DNA of 64,000 bases from Rutpela maculata (Eukaryota; Arthropoda; Insecta; Coleoptera; Cerambycidae): contig OW386293.2 of NCBI GenBank assembly GCA_936432065.2, forward strand, positions 30,330,234-30,394,233. The letters are read 5' to 3'. A model generated the notes under the pieces. The model was not told where the DNA came from. It saw nothing but the letters and a program-made list of their open reading frames with translations, and ran no database searches. A program made the translations under genes and the position numbers. Every line of letters begins with the position of its first letter. The stretch's first letter is position 1. Below, one piece after another: positions 57,100 through 64,000 of the stretch.

Positions 57100-58938
57100 T
57101 TTCTCCTGCTGTTCGGATCAGCACTCTGTCAATACAAAATTATCCCAATCAATAACACCGTTGGTGTATACTACCACCAAGACACGGACATCGTGGTGAC
57201 AAATGACAAATGGACTCTACTAGTGCATAAAAACATTTCATCCCTCAAACTAGCTTTTGACAAAAATCAAAATATCTTAGACAGAATCCTGTACACTCTC
57301 CATAATGGTGATCATAAGTCAATTATTTTTACGAGTGAAATTAAAACAGACTTTAACCTTTTAACACAAATATCCAACTCTATAAAAATGAAATTTGACG
57401 AAATCTTTTCAGATACAAAAAGATATAAACGAGGAATACTTAACGGTATCGGTACAATATTCAAATCCATAACTGGTAACCTAGATGCCGAAGATGGCCA
57501 GTACTATACTAATTGTATAAATAAACTAAATAATGACGAACATCAATTGGAAAACTTAATCAAAAATCAAATTTCAGTTACAACTTCTGTTATTAAAAAC
57601 TTCAACTCGACTATACAAAAATTACAAATTGACGAGGAAACCTTTAACAAAGATCTCGAAGAAATAGAACACACAATTCAAACAATGACTCAAGCTATCG
57701 AGGCTGCTCACATAAAACTAAAATTTTTATACATTTCCGAACAATTAATGGCAAGCTATTTGTATATCGAAGATAATTTAAACGACATTCTGAATTCAAT
57801 AACATTTGCCAGACTAGGAATCATTCACACGTCAATCATAACCCCTAATCATTTGGTAACAGCATTACAAGAAATTTCACAGAGCTTACGAAGAAACAAT
57901 TTGCCTCTCCCCATTAAATTATCGGCAGTTGCTAAGTATTTGGATATTATTGAATTACAAGCGTTTCAAATGGATTCTAACTTAGTATTTGTTTTAACAA
58001 TACCACTTGTTGAACCCCAAAATTCTAACACCTATCGCCTATATCCTATCCCGATACTTGATAACAGAACTGGTCTACATCACATTTTATCTATTTCACA
58101 AAAATATATCGCGAGAGATGATGATTCTTTGATGTACATACCTATACAAAATTTGAAAGAATGCAAACCACTTTATTTTGGAACCAAACTATGTTCGAAC
58201 CTGTTTGCTTATCCTATCGACCAAAATGCCATTTGTGAAGCTAGAATATTAAAACCATTGCCGAAACTCCCAGAAAATTGTCAAACTTCCTTCATCATTA
58301 GTCAAGGATACAACGTCCAAGAACTTGAAGACAACACGTGGCTAGTAATTAATTCCGAACCACTTCACATTACCATCAACTGCCCGAAGAGAGAATCCAT
58401 AACAGAGCTAATTAACAAAAATTCCATCATAAAACTACAACCAGGATGTTACGCCTATGCAGGCATTACTCGAATACAAGCCAGTGCCAAAGACTTTTCC
58501 GAAATTAAGGACAATTCACATCCTATCCAAATTCCTTTTGAATGCTGTAATCACATGCCCGACAAAATCGAAATTCCAAAATTAAAACCTCTCAAATTAA
58601 ACAATCTCGATGTAGAAGACCTAGATATTGCTAAAAACAAATTGGACCAATATTCCAAAGACTTGGATGACCTCATAAATGAACCTTTTGTGACCAAACA
58701 CATATCTTGGTTCACATATTTCATAATCACTCTCATCATCCTATTAGTTCTACTTTACATAACTTGTAAATGCAGAAGAAGAAGATGTGGAGCATTGCGA
58801 ATCCAACCCTCAACGGACAACCCTCCTTCACCTCCTTCAGAGCGAAGCAGAGTATTTACCAAATTTCCTAGACTGATCCCTCCAAGAAAGCGACCCGGTA
58901 TTAGACCTCAAGAAGAAGAGGACATCGAGTTAACATAG
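57100..58938 (+). CDS. env: Env membrane fusion glycoprotein (second exon)
   Basis: Errantivirus envelope protein; baculovirus F-like by overall plan. This exon gives 612 residues, and the spliced product would be about 618, its Met coming from the leader exon. The first ~12 residues of this exon are a hydrophobic run with small residues, making a signal peptide with the leader codons. A furin-type RYKR site (57421-57432) is followed by a Gly/Ile-rich fusion peptide, then a long helical, coiled-coil-like region. One membrane segment lies near the end (about 58708-58764), followed by a basic, Pro-rich ~57-residue tail. N-glycosylation-type sites occur in the ectodomain. Without the splice, the first in-frame initiation would be at an internal codon and would lack the signal peptide. 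The frame is intact; whether particles form is unknown. Confidence 0.9.
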   Translation, partial: FLLLFGSALCQYKIIPINNTVGVYYHQDTDIVVTNDKWTLLVHKNISSLKLAFDKNQNILDRILYTLHNGDHKSIIFTSEIKTDFNLLTQISNSIKMKFDEIFSDTKRYKRGILNGIGTIFKSITGNLDAEDGQYYTNCINKLNNDEHQLENLIKNQISVTTSVIKNFNSTIQKLQIDEETFNKDLEEIEHTIQTMTQAIEAAHIKLKFLYISEQLMASYLYIEDNLNDILNSITFARLGIIHTSIITPNHLVTALQEISQSLRRNNLPLPIKLSAVAKYLDIIELQAFQMDSNLVFVLTIPLVEPQNSNTYRLYPIPILDNRTGLHHILSISQKYIARDDDSLMYIPIQNLKECKPLYFGTKLCSNLFAYPIDQNAICEARILKPLPKLPENCQTSFIISQGYNVQELEDNTWLVINSEPLHITINCPKRESITELINKNSIIKLQPGCYAYAGITRIQASAKDFSEIKDNSHPIQIPFECCNHMPDKIEIPKLKPLKLNNLDVEDLDIAKNKLDQYSKDLDDLINEPFVTKHISWFTYFIITLIILLVLLYITCKCRRRRCGALRIQPSTDNPPSPPSERSRVFTKFPRLIPPRKRPGIRPQEEEDIELT

Positions 58939-59161
58939 ACTTTCATGTGGAGTTTTACCCTTGTCTATTAATTTAGACTATTGTATTTTATCCTTATTAC
59001 GTTATGTAATGTTTTATTATCGCTTACCAATTTTAACTTTTACATTATTTTATTATTTTGCTTTGTATTCATTCAACATTGTTTCAATTTATTTTTGCAT
59101 TATATTCATTTAACGTTTTAACAATTTTCAAAAGTTGCTGCATAACATCAACTTTTTTATT

Positions 59162-59172
59162 AAGGGGGAAGT
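59162..59172 (+). other. Polypurine tract
   Basis: AAGGGGGAAG immediately precedes the 3' LTR and would prime plus-strand DNA synthesis. The 58939-59161 stretch between env and the tract is AT-rich non-coding. Confidence 0.85.
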
Positions 59173-59532
59173 TGTTATATAATATTACACGCTATCTTAT
59201 TGCGACTTAGCCATAATAAACCTTCACAGGTATATCGTATTTCACGATAACAGCTTCTCTTATTAATTGCTTATCTTCAAGATATCATATTACACCTTTG
59301 TTTCTCATAACTTGTGCAGACTGCAGAACTGCAATTCCTTTGTTATATATTTTGCTTACTCAGGTTCTGTATGTTATAAATATGACTAAACACGCTTTGT
59401 TGAATCAGTTATTAAACTCACTTAGAATGAAACACTTCTAATTATTATTATATTCCTTCTCCAAGAGCCAACGTTGGCTCCATTAAATAAATAAATCTTT
59501 TTTTAAAAAGTCATTCATGTGAACCGTGATCT

Positions 59533-59536
<4 letters not shown>
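59173..59536 (+). repeat. 3' LTR
   Basis: 364 bp, identical to the 5' LTR except A at 59232 where the 5' copy has G at 51066. Carries the polyadenylation signals at 59486-59495 and the palindrome at 59465-59480. Confidence 0.95.

Positions 59537-59624
<88 letters not shown>
59537..59624. repeat. (TA)n microsatellite, right of provirus
   Basis: About 44 TA units. The open Ile-Tyr frame on the minus strand here is a repeat artefact. Confidence 0.95.
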
Positions 59625-59626
<2 letters not shown>

Positions 59627-61142
59627 TATAGACGGTATATTGTGTAGCCCGATATATCGACAGGTCGTTCATTAGCCCGGCATTTCCCGAGTGTATAAAT
59701 TAACAAATTTATTAAATATGGCGATTGTTATGAATCTTTTCTAATAGGAAGCCACTAGGGGTAGCTAATTATTATTTTTCTTTCAATTATATAAACATGG
59801 CATATTTCAGAGCCCGGATATATTTACTGATCCTTTCAAAGCCCGCTGTATATAAGAATATAGCTAGCGTTCGTTCTCCGTCCCAGCGATGTTGCCAATG
59901 TAATCGGGCCTCAGTAGGTTATATTTTTATAATATATATTTCTTTGATGCATGCATCGTCACGAAGCACAACATAATAGGAGTACTTGCTATACCGCGCC
60001 ACTACCATTACTGTTTACAGTAGAGACGCTAATGGAGGGCCAGCTATTAAAGGAAATGTATTCATTCTTTGATCGCCAAAATAATATAACAGTTACGTTT
60101 TTTATTATTCATTGTTACGAATTTGAAGATATATTAGAAGAACCTAATAAAATATTAGGTAATTTTTTTATGCAAATAGACATTAATTATTAATAACTGA
60201 TAATGTAATTACTCCGTGGTAGGCCTATAAGTATTTAAATATTTTGAATTTGTCCTCATTTTTTGTTTTCCACTTTTAAAGTATTACCTTATTAACAGTA
60301 AAATAAAAAGATGGAAAGGGGTAGAAATTAAATTACGTTTATTTACCTAACATAGATATATCAAACGAATTGTTTTAATAGTACAGTAACATCAGGTATA
60401 ATAGTAAAAGAATCCCTTGATGCAATTTTTCTTTTGAAAATGTACTTATTTTGAGACAGCAAGTGACCTTTGTGTTTCCGAGTACATGGGTCAAATATGA
60501 GCAAAAAATGATTGCCATCAAATAACAACAAAGCATGAAGTTCTCTTTGAAGTATTTATAAGTTTTTATTTAATTTTATTTCACTGTCACTATAATACTT
60601 ATAGGCTTAATTTTGAAAAAGTTATTACAATGACCTTTACTATGTACCAGCTGTCCCAAGTTAACATCAATTGAAAGTTGCATTATATGAAATAAGTTTT
60701 CAGATTCAGTTTGTCCCACTGTGCAAAGAAATATCTTTAAAAATTAAAAAATATATATTTTCTTAAATTGCGCAGAACCCTTAAAGTGTACAGATAAACG
60801 TATAGGGACAAAAAAGTGTCTTCTTTACTAGAGCTCTCAAACAAAAAAAAAAAAGAAAATAGAAATCGAACCATTAGGAGCTGAGATAAAAAAACATTCA
60901 TTGTGGCTAATGGCAGCCATCTTTAATTGTCGCCATTTTGGTGTTGCACGGATTTTAAAGTGGCTCCCTATCTGGATAGTTACCTTTTGGCATCAACTAT
61001 GACCACAGAAAGTGGCACATCCCAATCAAAAAGTGCAGATTATTGGCTTATATAGCCATGTACCCGACGTACTATCAAGCACAAAGTTCCCTTTTAAGTA
61101 TGGCAAGCAAAAATTTAATATTTTCTTTTATTGCTTATATGT
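59625..61142. other. DNA without recognised gene
   Basis: Repeated AGCCCG words occur at 59646-59840. An 80-codon frame at 59951-60193 has no recognised motif. Nothing else supported. Confidence 0.35.
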
Positions 61143-63004
61143 TATATGCTTGCACTAATAAAAATAATAATTATTATTATAGTCTAGTACCTAGAGGTGA
61201 AAATATGCAAAACTTCGGAATAATGTCATATTGAATGGATTTCGTTCATTTTGGAAGTATAAGCTTCACACAAAAGTTTCTATATTGTGCGGGGGCTTGC
61301 TAATTAGGGGGTAAGTGCCACCCCCTCTCAGGGGGTGGCACTTAAAAAATATATATATTTATTGGAGGTGAAGTATAATCAAATTTTAAGAAGAAAAGGT
61401 TCTATGCAATTTTTCACACAAATTGATAGTTTTTAAGTTATAACTTCAAAATTGCGATTTTAGCTTAAAAAAAGTTTTCCAAACGGCTTTGGTCAGGTAT
61501 CTCGAGAAGTATTACTTTATCGAAAAAATGTTACAGACCAATTACATAAAGTACAAACTGGGAATTAATTATATTTTTTGTTTATTGGTGTAGGATTAAT
61601 AATTTCGGAGATATTTAAGTTTACATTTGGCATCCAAGGGTTCATAAGATAATTATTTAGAGTGAGAGTTAAATATCTCAGAAACTGTGACACATACGTC
61701 AAGGATGCTAGTAGGTAAAATAATAGGTTATTAATTAAGCTTTCAACTGTTTTTTTATTTGTTTCTATAGTATAAAGAACAAAGAAGTTATGACCGAAGC
61801 AATGTGCGTCTACACATTTTTTTTTAAACAACGTCGCCATTTTGTTCCTGTAATTAGCCAGTAATTGAAAAAAGGAATTTCAAACACTGTTTCTCATTAA
61901 TATATAGCATGACGTAGATGTCAAATTTTTTGGTTTGTATACAGCACTTGCTTTAGAAAAAAATACAGTTTAAACTATAAAGGTATTTTCGATAAAACGA
62001 TATTTTGTTTTCCTTGTCCAAATGGGTATCTCAATAAATATTAGTTTTATTGAAAAATGGGTAGAGACCAGAAACAAAGCTCATAAACTGATAATGAATT
62101 TAGCTTGTTTATTTATTTACATAGATTTAATAGTTTCGGAGATATGAAAGTCCGAACGTTTATAAGTCGTAAAATGCAGTTTTTAAATGTTAAATATCTC
62201 AGAAATTGAGACACCTACGTCACGCATACTAAGAAATGAAATTAAAGACAATTAATTGCGCTTTCAAATTATTTTTTACTCGCTCCTGTAGCATAAGAAG
62301 TAAAGAAGTTATGATGTAAAAATGAGCGTATTTATATTTTTTTATATAAAAAGGTCGCCATTTTGTTACTCTAATTAGCCAGTAATTTAAAGAAATTATC
62401 TCAAATACAGTTTAGGATGTAGCATTACCTAGATGTTCAAATTTGTTTGCTCATTTAAAGCACTTGCTTTAGAAAAAAATGCATTTTAAACTTTAAAGGT
62501 AATTTCAAAACACTTGGATACCAAATATAAACTTAAATATCTCCGAAATTATTAATCCTACATCAATAAACAAAAAATATAATTATTTCCCAGTTTGTAC
62601 TTTCTGTAATTGGTCTGTCACATTTTTTCGATAAAGTAATACTTTTCGAGATACTTGACGAAAGCCGTTTGGAAATACCTTTTTTTTAAGCTAAAATCGC
62701 AATTTTGAAGTCGTTATAACTTAAAAACTATCAATTTATGTGAAAATTTGCATAGAACCTTTTCTTCTTAAAGTTTGATTCTATTTCAGCTCCAATGAAT
62801 ATATGTATATATATTTTTTAAGTGCCACCCCCTGAAAGGGGGTGGCATTCACCCTCTATAAATTAGCAAGCCCCCGCACAATATAGAAACTTTTCTGTCA
62901 AGCATTTACTATTATACCTCCAAAAATGAACTAAATCCGTTCAATATGACATTATTCCGAAGTTAAAACCTCTAGTTACACTGTACTATTAGTGCAAGCA
63001 TATA
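61143..63004. mobile_element. Foldback family F, copy B (both ends present)
   Basis: The ends share TATATGCTTGCACTAATA and its complement. Arms of roughly 800 bp follow with CTTCGGAATAATGTCATATT, GTGCGGGGGCTTGCTAAT and TTAAGAAGAAAAGGTTCTAT-type blocks. The 23-base GC-rich hairpins lie at 61317-61339 and 62824-62846. The left arm has extra AT-rich bases near 61160-61180. It is the same family as 34309-35911, in the same orientation, and shows what that copy has lost. Confidence 0.78.
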
Positions 63005-64000
63005 ATATACTTGTGCCCGACATTAATTAGTCTTTGCAGATACGCTTAAAAAGGAATTTGTGTGATATTCTTTTCTTTTCTTTCTTTTCGGGTTCAAAAG
63101 TTACTAACAATAATTGCAACAAAATGCAATGCTTTTTCGTCAATATTTTGAAAATTAAGCAAGATAAGGCAAAACAATATATGTAACTTTTCGGTAGAGC
63201 ATAAAATTCTCTCGTATAATGGTTATAATAAAAAACGGTACATTTGATAGTTAAATTATCGTTATTAAAGGTAGTATAATATTTATATTTTATTTTATAT
63301 AATTGTTTATAATTATATAAAAATTTTGTTTAATAGTTTTCTCAATCTAATGTAATACTGCGTATCGTCATAATATGTTTTCTTAATGTATATGGGGAAG
63401 CTAGTTTAGGCTGACCTCTTCCTTTTGTGCGTAAACTCTTTTGTGAACCTTTTTTTCTTACATTCTTCTACCTACATTCAACTTAAATCTGGTGACAGTT
63501 GCTTTCTTGCACAGAGCAATAAAACAAAGCGTCTCAAATGCCAAAAGAACTGTTGCCAATGGTATACAAAATCTACTGTTTAAAGCAAGATAGAGTTATA
63601 TTACAGTATTCAGCCATAAATCTAACTAAAAAATTATTAGTCCTAAATTACTATGACGAAAATAAAATGTATAAATGAAGTATAAAGAATTATGTTAGAA
63701 TTTGTTAAAATTAAATAATCAAAACATTAGAATACATTACAACAAATTAACTGAGCAGTTGGAAATTTGAAATAAAATGAAAGTCATTGTTTATAAGAAG
63801 TGCTTTAGTACAGAAAAAATAATTTTCAATTCCGTAAAAATACATGGCGAAAACTGCAGTCCTAGAGGTAATGACGTATACTTCACGAAAAGAATTATTT
63901 GTAGAAGGTACAAATTTTTTCTTTATTTTTTGAACAGACACGTGATATTTTTAACTTCAATATTTTATAAACAACTCGAAAAATAAAGCAATAAAAGATA
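63005..64000. other. AT-rich DNA, no feature recognised
   Basis: Short chance frames only, with no repeat structure or RNA gene seen. Confidence 0.4.

Larger units (their letters stand above)
51007..59536 (+). mobile_element. Complete errantivirus-type endogenous retrovirus (gypsy group)
   Basis: An 8,530-bp provirus with 364-bp LTRs (TGTTA...TAACA), tRNA-Ser primer site, gag, pol and env frames all open, and a polypurine tract before the 3' LTR. Pol order protease-RT-RNase H-integrase and the furin-cleaved env place it with insect errantiviruses (Ty3/gypsy lineage). The LTRs differ at a single site (G at 51066, A at 59232), so insertion is recent. The target duplication cannot be read because both flanks are TA repeat. 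No frameshift or premature stop was seen. Confidence 0.95.

Noticed and set aside
59515..59706. 63-codon minus frame made of Ile-Tyr repeats
   Set aside because: Translation of the (TA)n microsatellite.

Overview
The window is a piece of a large, AT-rich, repeat-packed animal genome, almost certainly from an insect. The evidence is an insect-type errantivirus (a gypsy-group endogenous retrovirus with env), a TCAGTT-type initiator in its LTR, a tRNA-Ser primer site, and many hAT, Tc1/mariner-like and foldback DNA elements. Species cannot be named from this sequence; the repeat load would suit a large-genome beetle, but that is a guess.

Only one clear host gene is present: a ubiquitin-specific protease of the USP1 type on the minus strand (21189-23042), whose coding region sits in one exon just downstream of a splice acceptor. 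A promoter-like stretch with tandem CCAAT boxes and a strong splice donor (26.58-27.02 kb) may be the first exon of another plus-strand gene, but no coding exon for it was recognised.

Layout: 0-16 kb is low-information AT-rich DNA with decayed non-LTR retrotransposon pieces (3.1-3.7, 12.3-13.0, 13.46-13.58 kb), hAT MITEs with 8-bp target duplications, and foldbacks. 16.8-20.6 kb is a nested foldback whose two arms carry different MITE insertions and so preserve each other's empty sites. 21.2-24 kb is the USP1 gene and its upstream DNA. 24-41 kb is a dense mosaic of MITEs and foldbacks with a 5S-rRNA-derived SINE (30.68-31.05 kb). 41.86-46.15 kb is a 4.3-kb foldback with long near-identical arms that each carry a ~142-bp tandem array. 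46.2-50.9 kb holds SINE- and LINE-like remnants.

51.0-59.5 kb is a complete, very young endogenous retrovirus: two 364-bp LTRs differing at one base, primer-binding site, open gag, pol and env, polypurine tract, and a splice donor/acceptor pair that gives env its start codon. It is inserted in a (TA)n microsatellite. Its leader and the 3' end of gag share seven small hairpins with a common loop and covarying stems, the least explained and most interesting signal in the window. 61.1-63.0 kb repeats the foldback family seen at 34.3-35.9 kb.

The retroviral genes work together: gag gives capsid and nucleocapsid, pol (reached by a -1 frameshift) gives protease, reverse transcriptase, RNase H and integrase, and env (from spliced RNA) gives a furin-cleaved membrane fusion protein. 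The remaining elements are non-autonomous or dead.
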